Assembly: GCA_030220185.1 (NCBI GenBank)
Contig: JASPKZ010010239.1
Coordinates: forward strand, 1,568,001 to 1,632,000
Reading direction: 5' to 3'
Source: Diploptera punctata
Lineage: Eukaryota; Arthropoda; Insecta; Blattodea; Blaberidae
DNA: 64,000 nucleotides
Under the pieces are notes generated by a model. That model saw only the letters and a program-made list of their open reading frames with translations. It did not search any database and was not told the DNA's origin. Shown one piece after another: positions 34,506 to 45,780 of this stretch. Positions within the stretch are counted from its first letter, which is position 1. Every line of letters begins with the position of its first letter. A program made the translations under genes and the position numbers.

Positions 34506-35189
34506 CCGACATTATTTTGATCTGGCATATAAACTTCTATCGTGTCGATTCTATTGGATAAATTCGTATAAGACAGATTGTATTTTATGGTTCCGCTATA
34601 CTTGGAAAGGATGAAGAATAGTAGGATGGTGTCCTCTGACTCAGAGGATCTTGTTTAAAGAGACGTACAGTATATAGTTGCTCAAAAGAAGAACCACACA
34701 GTGTTTGAAACCATACACCCAACATATCCTGTACAAAACTGCTTCATAAATTTACTACCCTCATAAATCCTAACATTTTCTCCGCTAACAGCTTCACAAA
34801 TTCTTGCATCTCCTGTGGAAACTACTTAACGGCCCTTTATTTTATAAAGTCTTGATTTACTTCAATTTACTATCTTCTCTGTTCTGTTTTATTGGATTTT
34901 CCTAGGTTATATTACGTCTCTAACTCTATAATGGGAAATAATAAATTTACTTTGTAACAAATTCCTCATGTGATAAGTATATGAGTATTAATTCAATAAC
35001 AGTGTAGGGATACATGAAAATAAACTGTTACTTTAAATACATCTTTCCTTTTTCTAAATATTTTTCTCTAATTCCAATACTGCTGAACATGGGCCTAAAA
35101 CATTAGGCCTATAATACATTTGTAATTGTACAAAGATGAATGTCCAAACTTCAATTATGCATTTAATAAAAAAACAATTAAAATCGTGT

Positions 35190-36515
35190 GAGACTTTTGA
35201 GACCTGGAAAAGGCATATGACTCTGTATCCATCAACAAACTCTGGGTGGTCATGGAGAAGTTTGGAATATCTCAATCTCTTGTACATTTTATAAAAAGAA
35301 TATATGATTGTAAATCAAGTATTAAGGTTGGAAATAGAGTATCCTCAGAATTTGATATTACAAAAGGATTAAGACAAGGATGCGGGATGTAACCAACATT
35401 GTTCAAGATATATTTAGAAGATGTATTAATGAAATGGAATAAGTCATGTAGGGGAATGGGAATCAACATTAATGGCCATTTACTGCACAATTTGTTATTA
35501 GCTGATGATTGGAATATCTCAATCTCTTGTACATTTTATAAAAAGAATATATGATTTAAATCAAGTATTAAGGTTGGAAATAGAGTATCCTCAGAATTTG
35601 ATATTACAAAAGGATTAAGGCAAGGATGCGGGATGTAACCAACATTGTTCAAGATATATTTAGAAAATGTATTAATGAAATGGAATAAGTCATGTAGGGG
35701 AATGGGAATCAACATTAATGGCCATTTACTGCACAATTTGTTATTAGCTGATGACCAGATTATAATAGGACAAGATAAAGAAGATATAGAATATATGATC
35801 AGAAAGTTGGTCGATGCATTTCAGGTAGGAGAACTGAAGATAAATTATATTAAAACAGAATAAATGGTAATCGAAGGAAATTTAGAAGACATATAAATAA
35901 ATAATATGAAAATTAAATGTGTTGAAGAAATTAAATATTTTGGATCTATAATAGATTATTCTGTACTTGTAAAAAATATATTATTAACAGAGTAAATTGT
36001 ACACAGAAGGCGATTAGATCCTGAATGGATTTTATGGAATATAAATTTGACCAGAAAAACAAAAAAAAGGGATTATACAGATTATAATAGAAAGTATACT
36101 TACATATGGATCAGAAAGCTAGACAATAAATGAAAGGATGCAGAAAATAATCTTGGCGACAGAAATGGATGGATTACGGAGAAGTATGGGAATATCCAGG
36201 CTACAACATATTCGAAATACGTGTATCAGACAAGAAATGGATACACAAGAAACTGTTATCGATAGGATAACAAAGAGAGCTTTACAGTGGTATGGACATG
36301 TACAACGGATGTCGGAAGACCAGTGGCCTAAACAGGTGTTGGATTGGATGGTACCAGGCAGAAGGAAGAGGGGGAGATATAGAAGAGCATGGTCTGAGGG
36401 AATATATGATGCCATGATGAAGAGGGGTATGGAAGATGGTCAATGGGATGATAGGAATCTCTGGAAAGCAGGAATCAAGGGAAAACTGCTGTAAAGTGGA
36501 AAGACTGTATTAAGT
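35190..36515 (+). mobile_element. LINE-F, copy 2, with internal duplication
   Basis: Collinear with the minus-strand copy at 30109-32015. It starts at the LEKAYDSVS block (about 35205) and passes GLRQGCGM, where a TAA replaces the SPT codons. It then duplicates 247 bp (35262-35508 repeated at 35509-35754) and continues through the catalytic LLLADDQII. The tail frame 36138-36494 is intact for 118 codons (QKIILATEMDGLRRSMG to RAGIKGKLL-like end). The 3' end is TATTAAGTAAGTAAG. Confidence 0.9.
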
Positions 36516-36524
36516 AAGTAAGTG

Positions 36525-36785
36525 TACGAGAGAAGAACATATTAGAAATTATAATATTAGAGATGAACTAAAAGTACAACCACTTATTTAACAAATAGAA
36601 GAACACAGGAACAATTAGCTAGAATATCTGCATAGAATCACAGAGGATAGGATACTAAAGATGGCACTGATGTATAATCTTGGAGAACGAAGATCGGTAG
36701 GAAGACCAAGAAAACGTTAGGCTGAACAGATGTGAGATCGGAACAGGCAAAGACCTAATCTGTGAAGGATGATGATGATGATAGT
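36525..36785 (+). mobile_element. LINE-C-related tail
   Basis: Reads NYNIRDELKVQPLI and later SVGRPRKR followed by AEQM-like residues, then RSEQAKT and GATGAT repeats. Diverged from 2945-3240 but with the same block order. Confidence 0.65.
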
Positions 36786-36789
36786 AATT

Positions 36790-37035
36790 AAAATGGTATG
36801 GTAAAGTAAAAACAATCATGGAAGACAGATTAAGAAGGAGAATACTAAAATGGGTGCCACTTGGTGGAAGAAGAAAATGGCGGCTAAAAATAACGTTAAT
36901 TGCTGGTGTTGTGAGCAGCATAGATGAAAAGGGATTGGACGATGAAGACTGGAATAACAGAGAGATATGGAGGCGAATGACAATAGATTAATTGGGCACA
37001 GAATGTGTTGTGATACATTGTGAAACCAGTTAAAT
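36790..37035 (+). mobile_element. LINE-G tail
   Basis: WYGKVKTIMEDRLRRRILKW, then VPLGGRRKWRLKITL, DDEDWNNREIWRRMTID, followed by a non-coding end and AATA repeats. Related copy at 18150-18350. Confidence 0.65.
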
Positions 37036-37319
37036 AAATAAATATATTATCCTCTTGCGCAATATATTTCTGCAACCAATCTCGGGATGTAGTAATTAAT
37101 TAAGGGAATAAAGGTAAAGATCGTTAATGAACAACATAGGATCTTCAGAACTGAGGGATCACCTGAAGAAAAATTTAAAAATATTTTCAGCGACTGAAAT
37201 TTTCTACTTCTCGCAACGGAGCTCGGTATAACCATAGCAATAAAACGTGAAAGAAATACTCAAAATATTAGCAAAATTGAACAATTAAATGTGGGAGTTC
37301 ATCTGAAAGCCATGATATA

Positions 37320-38210
37320 TATATATATATATATACATGGATTGCGCACATATGTGCAAAGGTGATAACACACCATTTTAACAATCACTAACACTTTAGC
37401 TTTGTCTTGAGTACTCACTAATTGTTTTTGTTTTTTGTGTACATGTTTCGATGTGATATCTTTCGCATTTTTGTTCACATACTTCGCATATGCATGAGGT
37501 CTTCGTGTCATGGAATGTTTTATCTCTACACATTGAGTGATGGAACCATGCACGTTTAATCTTGTGATGACGTGTCGTATCTGGAAATTTGCTTCTGTCC
37601 AGTTCCTGTCTATCATCGCTCCGGTGCTGAAGAATTCCGGTCATACTTCCTCTCTTTTCCTGCGTAGTCTTTGTAGCGCATGTTCATAGGGTTCTGTGGT
37701 TGATAGTAGGTATGCTGTTTTCAAGTCCTTGATAAGGAAAGTATCCCTTGCCAGTAGGTACACTAGACGGCCTCTTGTCGTTTTTGATACTCCTATTGCT
37801 CTTTTTATGTATGTAGCTTTCACTTCTTCCAGCGTGTTGAGATTAGCTTCTGTGAGATGTGGCCATATGATTTCTATCCCGTAAGTTATTATTGGGAGGA
37901 TCTTTGCATTGAATAGTTTCATCGCTGATTCCAGGCTTAAAGCTTGTATATTGCGTATATCATGTATTGCCATTATTGCTTGCGTTGATCTTTCTACTAA
38001 GTGTTTTGTGAAGCTCCTTCCACTGGGTTGTAAAGTAATGCCTAGATATTAAACTCCTTTACTATTTTGATGTTACCTTTGTCCGGTTTTATTTCTGTTG
38101 TGGTAGGATCTTTCCTACGTTTCTGAAAACCATCATTTCTGTTTTTTCTTTGTTTATATAGAAGCTGTGGGTCTTACACCATTCTTCCATAGTTGTTATG
38201 GCGTTCTGAA
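37320..38210 (-). mobile_element. LINE-L, 5'-truncated, with 15-bp target duplication
   Basis: The minus strand reads MEEWCKTHSFYINKEKTEMM (38110-38190), a frameshift, QAIMAIHDIRNIQALSL, NAKILPIITYGIEIIWPHLT, YIKRAIGVSKTTRGRLVYLL (37641-37973). It then reaches a Cys/His-rich end (37396-37620: FHHSMC, FHDTKTSCICEVCEQKC, RYH, Cys). The perfect target duplication GAAAGCCATGATATA is at 37305-37319 and 38211-38225. The 3' tail is an AT-dinucleotide tract at 37320-37335. Recently inserted, but frameshifted in the last domain. Confidence 0.9.
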
Positions 38211-38225
38211 GAAAGCCATGATATA

Positions 38226-38659
38226 AAAAATCACTTTCGCTGCCGCTATGTTAGTTTTCTTGCAACGTAATACATGCGAATTAATTATCAAAAGAAATGC
38301 GTATATGTTCCGTTGAACCATATAATCGGACCATAAATTCCAGTTGCTGAGGAATTCGTTCAGTTTATACAATTCGTGAGGACGGAGTTTTTATATTTAA
38401 ATATACCATTACATGTTTAAGTGGTCTCTATTATTGTGTAAGCGATGTTAAAATAAATTTAAAATGACCACTTTGCACTTAAAACACTGATTTGAAGTAC
38501 TACAGAATACCTAGAATTTCTCTACTTTCTACTCAGAATATAATAAATGAGACATAAGGTGGGTAGCTAGGTCTTAATTTAATAGTAAGCATTTAGGAAA
38601 AATTAATTTATAAATTTAACATAAAAATACACTGGCAATCTGAGTATATTTTTTATTTT
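38226..38659. other. Unannotated spacer
   Basis: No ORF or repeat match found. Confidence 0.45.
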
Positions 38660-39076
38660 TATTTATTTAGCCTGATGGAGTTATGGTCATGTGACCTTCT
38701 CTTCCACTCACCAGGACAAACACATGTTACATTAGAATATATCAATCATAATTAACTCTAATATTAAATATGAAATGAAGATTTGATCAATACGATATCT
38801 ATTATATTACGATCTATAATACAATCAGTTAATAATAGTTAAGATTAAGACTAAAACTAATAATGAAATGTATTCAAACAAGATACATTAAATTGTTGGT
38901 AGACTGTCCCTGTCTAATGTAGCGCCCTATATAAAAACAAAAGAAAATAATAAGATATAGAAAACTAATTTTACGGTCATACAATATTTAAACAAATGAA
39001 AGTATTTGTTAATTTAATATTATTTTCATAAATATAAATGTATTAATTCTCAAAATAATTCTATCAGTGAGGTGTA

Positions 39077-40359
39077 CGGAGGATTGTTTCCGATCTCTGA
39101 GAACGATTTGCCAAGTAGATTGTGATGTTGGAGAGTGAGTCATCAGGACAGAAGCGTGCGAGATGATGAAACAAGTCAGTGTGCTGCTTCTGTTACACTC
39201 GCACTCATAATGCCTAAGCCGATAGACCCGTTTTGGGAGGGTATATTACTGCCCTTCCCGATGCTAATTATACTTATTCCGCGATTATTGAGGCTTGCAG
39301 AAAACGTAATTTTATGGTGTCAACGTGCGGGATTACCTCAGTGCTTAATACAAAGGGAAAGGGTCGCTTGGGATTAATTCCAAAAGGAAAGAAACACGTA
39401 ATCCACGACCTGCTACTACCCGCACCCCAGATGTAATCAGAAAGGTCAAGGCCCTTATCTCTGGTGGTAACCCTGTCACACAAAGGGTGATTGCGAACAG
39501 ATTGGGAATATCCCTTAAAACTGTAAACACCATAATAAACAAAAGATTTAAACATGGAGAAGCGCCACAAAAGCAGGGTTCATAAATTGTTGCCACGTTA
39601 CAATGCCCAATGCCGCACCAACAGCAGGAAACTACGAAAAGCACCTAGCAGGAGAAAAATAAAAATTTTTGGTCACCCTTGATGAAGCATATGTTTGTCT
39701 AGGAGGCTGCAACAAACCCCGGGCAATTTACTATAGAGAAAGGGGTGAAAAAAATTGCAAAAATGGTATGCCGAATGCAGAGAAAGTTTCTCCAAGGGAT
39801 TTACGGTCAACGCGGGATATTGCTGCAATGAAAAACTGACCATTCGTCGAGTAGCTAAAAAGACCAAAATCAACTCCCAGTACTACCAGGAATACGTTCT
39901 CACCCTAATTTACCAGACTGAAATCCCAGCTCTCTATGGTACAGACAAAAACCAAGTCTGGGTGCACCAAGACAAGGCCTCCAGTCACACTTCGGGTTCA
40001 ACCCTGACATTCCTGAAGAAATGGAGCAGGAAACTGGAATACATGCTATTCCATTCAGCAACATCCCAGTGAAGTCTCCTGATGCATCACCGATGGACTT
40101 TGTGTCTTTGGACTCTTCAAACGGCCACTGAGAAACAGGCGTCCTCGAAAAATAGACGGTCTCTGGAAAGCATGTAAAGAGGAGTGGAAACTTCTAGACA
40201 TGGCTGTGCTGCATAAGAGTCTTCTGCAGTGGAAACTCCGATGCCGAACCATAGCTCGGGTGAACAGCCATCAAATAGAGCATGCTCGGTGGTAGAGACA
40301 TGGCTTTTCTTAAGGTAAAATTTAAAAATAATTTATCAGAGGTCAGAAACAACCCTCCG
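39077..40359 (+). mobile_element. Tc1/mariner transposon, near full length
   Basis: The 1283-bp element is flanked by TA (39075-39076 and 40360-40361). Terminal inverted repeats of about 27 bp (CGGAGG.TTGTTTC.GA.CTC) differ at four positions. The interior is one broken transposase gene on the plus strand. Structure, length and TA target fit the superfamily. The unoccupied TA is preserved at 7446-7452 in the other Q copy. Confidence 0.92.
39210..40293 (+). pseudogene. Tc1/mariner transposase, frameshifted
   Basis: Amino-terminal helix-turn-helix-like text: GGNPVTQRVIANRLGISLKT (about 39460-39520). Catalytic Asp 1 is in VTLDEAYV (codon at 39681). Asp 2 is in VWVHQDKASSHTS (39971). The third residue is also Asp, in KSPDASPMDF (40081). 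Asp 2 and Asp 3 are about 36-37 codons apart, allowing for a frameshift, which suggests a DD37D-type (maT-like) enzyme. The protein would cut and paste the element at TA sites. At least three frameshifts and one stop (after QKQGS near 39580) inactivate it. The end reads SHQIEHARW. Confidence 0.85.
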
Positions 40360-40439
40360 TATAAGATAGTTGGTTATTAAATAATTCTTTAGAATATTCT
40401 ATGTTAATTTCATTAAGTAAGCTATAACGAAATTATAAA

Positions 40440-40678
40440 TATCAGGAAACCTTTAAAGCCCAAACGGTCCCAGAAATCAATTGGGCATCATCGTTATCAT
40501 CATCCTTATCATCATCGTCGTCATCATCATCATCATCATCATAATCGCCATCCTTCACCGGTGTCGGAAGCAACGGGAAGCTACCACAGCTCAATTCCCT
40601 AGTAAAGCTGCAAGCATAACATGAAAATGCTATGATTGCAGTGAAAGACCTGCCTTCGGGCAGATTACTAAAGATGGA
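40440..40678 (+). mobile_element. SINE-1, copy f, head missing
   Basis: Begins at CAGGAAACCTTTAAAGCCC and continues through the CAT/ATC tract to ATTACTAAAGATGG. No target duplication seen. Confidence 0.85.
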
Positions 40679-40729
40679 TAACGAAATTGAAAAAAAAACT
40701 AGTATTATATAATTATTGTGATTTATATT

Positions 40730-40738
40730 TATTATTAC

Positions 40739-40781
<43 letters not shown>

Positions 40782-40790
40782 TATTATTAA
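40730..40790. repeat. TTA microsatellite
   Basis: Interrupted TTA tract between two SINE fragments. Confidence 0.9.
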
Positions 40791-40794
40791 ATAG

Positions 40795-40960
40795 TCTACC
40801 ATTGTGGTCTGAAGTTAACGTAGCGGGCCAGGTTTTGATCCTTGGTTGGAACAAGTTTCTGGGTGAGATTTTTTTTTCACCTGTATGACAAATGTCAAGA
40901 ACATTTAAGGCATAATTGATCCCGAACATCACTTGACCATCACAGTCATTAATATGATTT
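40795..40960 (+). mobile_element. SINE-1, copy g, decayed head
   Basis: CTACCATTGTGGTCTGAAG and GGTTTTGATCCTTGGT are worn A- and B-box regions. The leader and GACAAATGTCAAGAAC follow. Confidence 0.7.
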
Positions 40961-41184
40961 CGCTTGGTGTAAATGATTGAGTGAATAGTGATCTCTTCGT
41001 CTTGTCTCTGAGATGGTCCTGACATTTAACTGATCATTCATCCAGGGAGACCGTCCATGTCCTTGTGTGGTCACAAAACTGCATGTATGATCCAGAGTTT
41101 AAAATATTCTCCCCATAGATCGTGCTCCTTCAATGCTCGGGAGGTATGGAGCATGTAAACGTACCTGTGAAGGTTAACCTAAGG

Positions 41185-41185
41185 T

Positions 41186-41230
<45 letters not shown>

Positions 41231-41440
41231 GATTTTATATAAAGATTAATAAATGTATCAAAAAAGTTTAGTCTTATATTTTCCTGTGATTTCTTCTACA
41301 TGCCCATTCCTCTTCTTGTAGATTCTTTTCTTCAGTTATGTTATCCTTTCTACAACCATATGTATTATGTATTAGTTCATCATCATCATCATCATCCGGT
41401 ATCATGGCCGCTGACGCCGTCTTCAGAAAACCAAACGCCA

Positions 41441-41522
<82 letters not shown>
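41185..41522. repeat. GA tract and long CT tract
   Basis: (GA)n at 41185-41232 and (CT)n at 41443-41522 with one CCT interruption. The CT tract lies in the tail coding region of LINE-I. Confidence 0.95.
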
Positions 41523-41525
<3 letters not shown>

Positions 41526-42130
41526 ATTGATCTTCCTTCCATACTCTGATATTCATACCACTTGTACCCCTTCTATCCAAGTTTTCTTAAGTCTTCCTCT
41601 CTTCCTCCTTTCCATTGAGATCAATTCTATAACACTTTTAGGCAATCACATGGTCATACCACTGTAATATCTTCTTTTCTATAATGTCTATGATGACCGG
41701 CTCCTCTTGTACACCCATAATTTCCCTCATTTCTTTATTTCGTATTCTATCCATTCTAGATTTTCCGCTGATCTTCTTAAAACATCCATTTCAGTACTTA
41801 AAATTATTTTTATTTCCCTGGTAGGAATTTGCCAAACTTCAGCACCGTATATTAAAATGCCCTGAATTATGGTTTGATATATTTATAATTTTCAATTTTT
41901 TGTAATATTCTTGCTCCACCAAACAGAGTTTAAAGCATTTATTGCTTGTTTCGTTTGTGCGATTCTATATTTAATTTCCACTATGTTATCACCTCAACGG
42001 TCTAATTTTGTTCATAAATAGTGCATTCAATACTAGGTTTTAGTTCTTCTTCATTGTTGAAATTTGTATTTTCCATTTCTTCTCCTATACACAGATATTA
42101 TGTTTTCTCTACGTCGGCATAAGAAATTTG
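41370..42130 (-). mobile_element. LINE-I tail with GA expansion
   Basis: The minus strand reads QTKQAINALNSVWW, IYGAEVWQIPTREIKIILST, EMDVLRRSAEKSRMDRIRNK, and then an Arg-Glu run from the GA microsatellite followed by GVWFSEDGVSGHDTG. Typical LINE tail blocks (YGAEVW, EMD.LRRSA, RIRN.E) are clear. The ArgGlu-rich ORFs are microsatellite artefacts. Confidence 0.72.
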
Positions 42131-42339
42131 TTCGTTATCTATCATGATAGCCGGCATAATGCTATTGTTTAGGTGGTACATACCTGAAATTATCCGATTG
42201 AATAAGACCCTGATGGTTTTGTTAGATTGACACTTACTATCAGCTAGTCCCAAACAGTGAAATTGACATTACGTCTTATATGATTAATTTGTGGACTCAC
42301 GTTTAATGGGACTAAAAAGGTAATTTCGGCGTTATTTCT

Positions 42340-42650
42340 CTCTAACATGGCGTTTTTGTAACCCACTTCTGAGGTTGGGGGCGCCTGGTCGACGGAGTTA
42401 TGCTGCCCCCATGATATATGATAAGCGATGATGGTGATAATAATGTGCCAAAATAGACCTTAATCCTGAACTTAATGTATATGTTAATGCTGATAATGAT
42501 GGCCAGATGATATCTGGGGACCGTTTGGGCCTTAAAGTGTCCTGAGTTTTGCGTTTACAGGTGAGGAAAAAACCCTGAAAAAAAAACATCACCTACGAAA
42601 CTTGTGCCGAACGGGGTTCGCTAAGTGACAAGAGCACTCTACCATACATA
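42340..42650 (-). mobile_element. SINE-1 variant (alternative 3' end)
   Basis: Minus-strand order: worn tRNA-like head (near 42640), leader, GGACCGTTTGGGCC-type body, then a 3' part with GTAACCCACTTCTGAGG that differs from copies a-d. Same 3' part at 52010-52160 and 53440-53526. Confidence 0.7.
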
Positions 42651-43540
42651 GGCTACATTGATTGGTGTTTTCCGTTTAGTTTATTATATTAAAACTAACT
42701 AACTAACTCACTGGCACTATCGAACCCGAAGGTTCATGGCCGCGCGGACATAAGCTCTCCATACATCCCTATCCTGAGCTAATGCTTTCCAATCATTACC
42801 TGTATAATCTACTTCCCTCAAATCATAGTTAATGTTGTTCTCCCACCTCATTCTTGGTCTACCAACTGGGCGTTTTCCCTCTGGCTTTCCTACAAGAAGT
42901 TTCCATGCACGTCTTTCATTCCCCATACGCGCAACATGTCCTGCCCATCGCAGTCTACGAGACTTAACTGTTCTTATTATATCTGGCTTCCTATAAAGAC
43001 CATGTAGTTCATTGTTATGTAGTCTTCTCCATTCACCTGTCTGTTCATCTCTCTTTGGTCCAAAAATTTTCCTAAGAACTTTATTCTCAAATACTCGTAA
43101 TCTCCTTTCCTCCCTTAAAGTAAGAGTCCATGTTTCGCACCCATATAATATAACTGGTAGAATAATAGTTTTATATATATTTTCAGCTTAAACGTTTTTT
43201 GAAAGGAGTTGGGACAATCAAAAGTCTCTGCAATGCATAATAGCATGCATTTCCAGAATTGAGCCTATGTTTAATTTCTTTGTGCATCTCATTCCTATTT
43301 GTGATTATTGTTCCTAGGTATTTGAATTCAGCCACTTCCTCAAAATTTCCCTCATTTGTCATTAGCTGTCCATTTCCATTATATAATGTATTTCTACGTG
43401 TGACCATATATTTAGTTTTACTGATATTTACTTCCAGTCCTAATTTCTTAGTGTTACTCAATAGTGTGTGCGTGTTGGCCTTTAGTATCTCCTCGCTATC
43501 GGCCAGTAGTACTACATCATCAGCATAAACTAACAGCTTA

Positions 43541-44146
43541 TTAATACCATTCAGTTGTTAAGCCTTCCTCATTCTCTAAAGATTTAATGGCATGCTCTAG
43601 TACAAAATTAAATAGTAGAGGAGATAGTGCATCTCCTTGCTTCAACCCATTCTGGATTTCAAAAGTGTCTGAAAACTGTTTGCCTACACGCACCCTACTC
43701 TTTGAGCCATTTAGACACATTCGTATAAGTCTAACTAACTTTTTAGGAATTCCGAACTCCAGCAGGATACTATATAACTTCTCCCTCTTAATTGAATCAT
43801 ATGCTTTTTTGAAGTCTACATATAGTTGATGTACAGTACCATTATATTCCCATTTCTTTTCTAAAATCTGTCTTATACTAAAAATCTGATCTGTTGTAGA
43901 CCTGTTTCTTCTAAATGCACATTGATGATCTCCTAGAATGTCATCAATATAGGGAGTAAGTCTGCTTACTAATATATTTGTTAGAATTTTGTACGAAGTT
44001 GAAAGTAATGAGATGCCCCTATAGTTGTTGCAATCAGTTTTATCTCCTTTCTTATAAATTGGTACGATAATTGATTCCTTCCATTCATCTGGAAGAGCTT
44101 CTTTTTCCCAAATCATACTAAGCAACCAGCGTATCTTGTCCATCAA
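43541..44146 (-). pseudogene. LINE-A reverse transcriptase (201 codons, frameshifted)
   Basis: RT blocks in order: KKGDKTDCNNYRGISLLSTS, QCAFRRNRSTTDQIFSIRQI, LYVDFKKAYDSIKREKL (first catalytic Asp), FEIQNGLKQGDALSPLLFNF. A one-base shift near 43555 takes the frame to EEGLTTEWY and a stop. The catalytic LLVYADDVVLLADSEE follows in the next frame (43495-43545), then LGLEVNISKTKYMVTRRN (43183-43461). The enzyme would prime cDNA at the nicked target. Confidence 0.92.
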
Positions 44147-44567
44147 TTTTTCTCCCCCCTGATTTTATCAGTTCTGCTGGGATCTCATCTGAACCTGATG
44201 CTTTATACATCTTCAATTTTTCAATCGCCATTTCAACCTCTAATGCACTTGGCTCTGCGACTAGCATTTCTGCTGTCTGTAACTTATCCTCCTCAATGTC
44301 CTGTTCTGTATGTACATTTAATAGCTGATTAAAGTAACTTTTCCATCTATTTAATATACTCCTAGAATCTGCAATCATATCCCCATTTTCATTCCGAATT
44401 ATGTTTGTTCTAGCCTGAAACCCTTTCTTCTCTATACTAATTCCCTGATATAATTCTCTAATGTTCCTATTTTTTGCATTCATTTCAAGATCATTAATCT
44501 TCTCTCTCAAATATTCCCTCTTTTTACTCTTTAGTAACTTGGTGGTTTCCCGTCTAACACTACCCAA
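44118..44567 (-). pseudogene. LINE-A linker region (149 codons)
   Basis: Sits between endonuclease and RT in the same polypeptide. It includes NIRELYQGISIEKKGFQART, the RSILNRWKSYFNQLLN block and YKASGSDEIPAELIKSGG, the usual pre-RT signature of LINE polyproteins. A shift in a run of Gs near 44155 separates it from the RT frame. Confidence 0.85.
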
Positions 44568-44583
44568 TTGCTCTAAATTTACC

Positions 44584-45174
44584 TCATTTGGCTCGTGTTA
44601 ACCATTTCATTTTTGCTAGCTTTCTTTTCTTTACAATGTCGGCACATTCCTCATCAAACCATTTCTTGTTTTGCCTCTTTTTTAAACAACCAATGCTTTC
44701 TGATGCTGACAATTTAATAGTATCTCTTATAGCCTCCCATTCTTTATTTATATCAGTTTCTTCTTCGTTTGCCACATTGTCATCTGAAGATTCCAGTACT
44801 TCAAATCTATTAGCAATTTTGATTTGGTATTCTTGCCGCATTTCATCATTTTTCAAGTTTTTTAATTCATATTTTACAGAATCATCTTTAGCGTTTGTTC
44901 CTCTCATAAGCGATAGCCGTTGTCTGATTTTCACTCTGACCAGATGATGATCCGAATTGCAGTCTGTCCCTCTAACTGATCTAACATCAATGATGCTACT
45001 GTGCCAGCGTTTATCCACTAATACATGATCTATCTGGTTCCGAGTTTCTCCATCTGGGGACGTCCAGGTGTATTTATGAATATCCTTATGCTGAAATGTT
45101 GTGCTCTTAACAATGAGATTCTTTGATGTGGCAAATGTGACTAATCTAACCCCGTTGTCGTTTACTATCTTCAT
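44584..45174 (-). pseudogene. LINE-A endonuclease, carboxy-terminal part and downstream
   Basis: Contains YTWTSPDGETRNQIDHVLVD and later DCNSDHHLVRVKI, the distal catalytic signature (the SDH box) of apurinic-type LINE endonucleases, which nick the target DNA. Upstream in other frames (45180-45650) are VALQEVRWPGEG, VNVHAPTEDKDD and VLGDFNAKVG, the proximal motifs. The remaining 100 codons (WKWFDEE-like KKWFDEECADIVKKRK) lead into the linker. A TGA at about 45180 and other shifts break the domain. Confidence 0.88.
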
Positions 45175-45650
45175 GAAGACTGAATTTGCCTATTGTTGGT
45201 TTGAATATATTCTTCCCGCCCCACTTTTGCATTAAAATCTCCTAAGACAATTTTCATATGATATCGTGAAAGGCTATCAAATAAGCATTCTAATTCTTCA
45301 TAGAACTCATCCTTGATCTTGTCATCTTTATCTTCTGTGGGGGCATGTACATTTACAATTATAAAATCATGTCGTTTACCCTTTAGAATTATGTATGATA
45401 TCCTATCACTAACAAACTTAATATCTCGGATAGCGGATAGGATCCCTCCTTCTGACTAAAAAACCCGTTCCAAATGCAGGTCCTTTCTGCACCCCCATAG
45501 TATAATGCAAAGCTTCCTGATTCCTGACTACACCTTCTCCTGGCCACCTAACTTCCTGTAAAGCGACTATATCCCAAGGGCGATTTATTCCAATTCCCGC
45601 GTTAATATCTCTAGTGCCCCGCTATTGTATAAAGTCCTAACATATTACTA

Positions 45651-45780
45651 ATGTTATTATTATTATTATTATTATTATCGTATAAAATGTTATATGTACA
45701 TGGAATTTACATTCCATCTTTTAATTTATTTTTAATTCATTGTAATTAATATACTATATATATATATATATATATATGTA
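45651..45780. repeat. TTA and TA microsatellites
   Basis: TTA units at 45653-45680 next to the 5' edge of LINE-A, and about 12 TA units at 45755-45778. Confidence 0.9.

Larger units (their letters stand above)
38660..40375 (-). repeat. Repeat Q, copy 2, split by a mariner element
   Basis: 38660-39074 is the reverse complement of 7445-7870, including the CCTGATGGAGTTATGG-type terminus. Homology resumes for a few bases after the mariner at 40360 (TATAAG). The insertion point corresponds to 7446-7452. Confidence 0.78.
42713..45650 (-). mobile_element. LINE-A, best-preserved copy (endonuclease and RT)
   Basis: This is the main copy of the dominant family, about 2.94 kb. Minus-strand order: APE-type endonuclease (45650-44600), linker, RT (44146-43200), tail (43180-42717), 3' terminus with GTTA repeats at 42690-42712. 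Indels shift the frame near 45590, 44140 and 43555, so it is not active as it stands. All other LINE-A pieces in the window align to parts of it. The GRPRMRW tail and single-ORF layout suggest an RTE-like element. I cannot fix the clade. Confidence 0.92.

Noticed and set aside
41300..41667. Ser/Leu-rich and Arg/Glu-rich ORFs
   Set aside because: Products of the CT/GA dinucleotide tract.
44588..44947. 119-residue hydrophobic plus-strand ORF (membrane protein?)
   Set aside because: Exact antisense of the LINE-A endonuclease/linker frame. The Ser/Phe-rich composition is expected of that complement.
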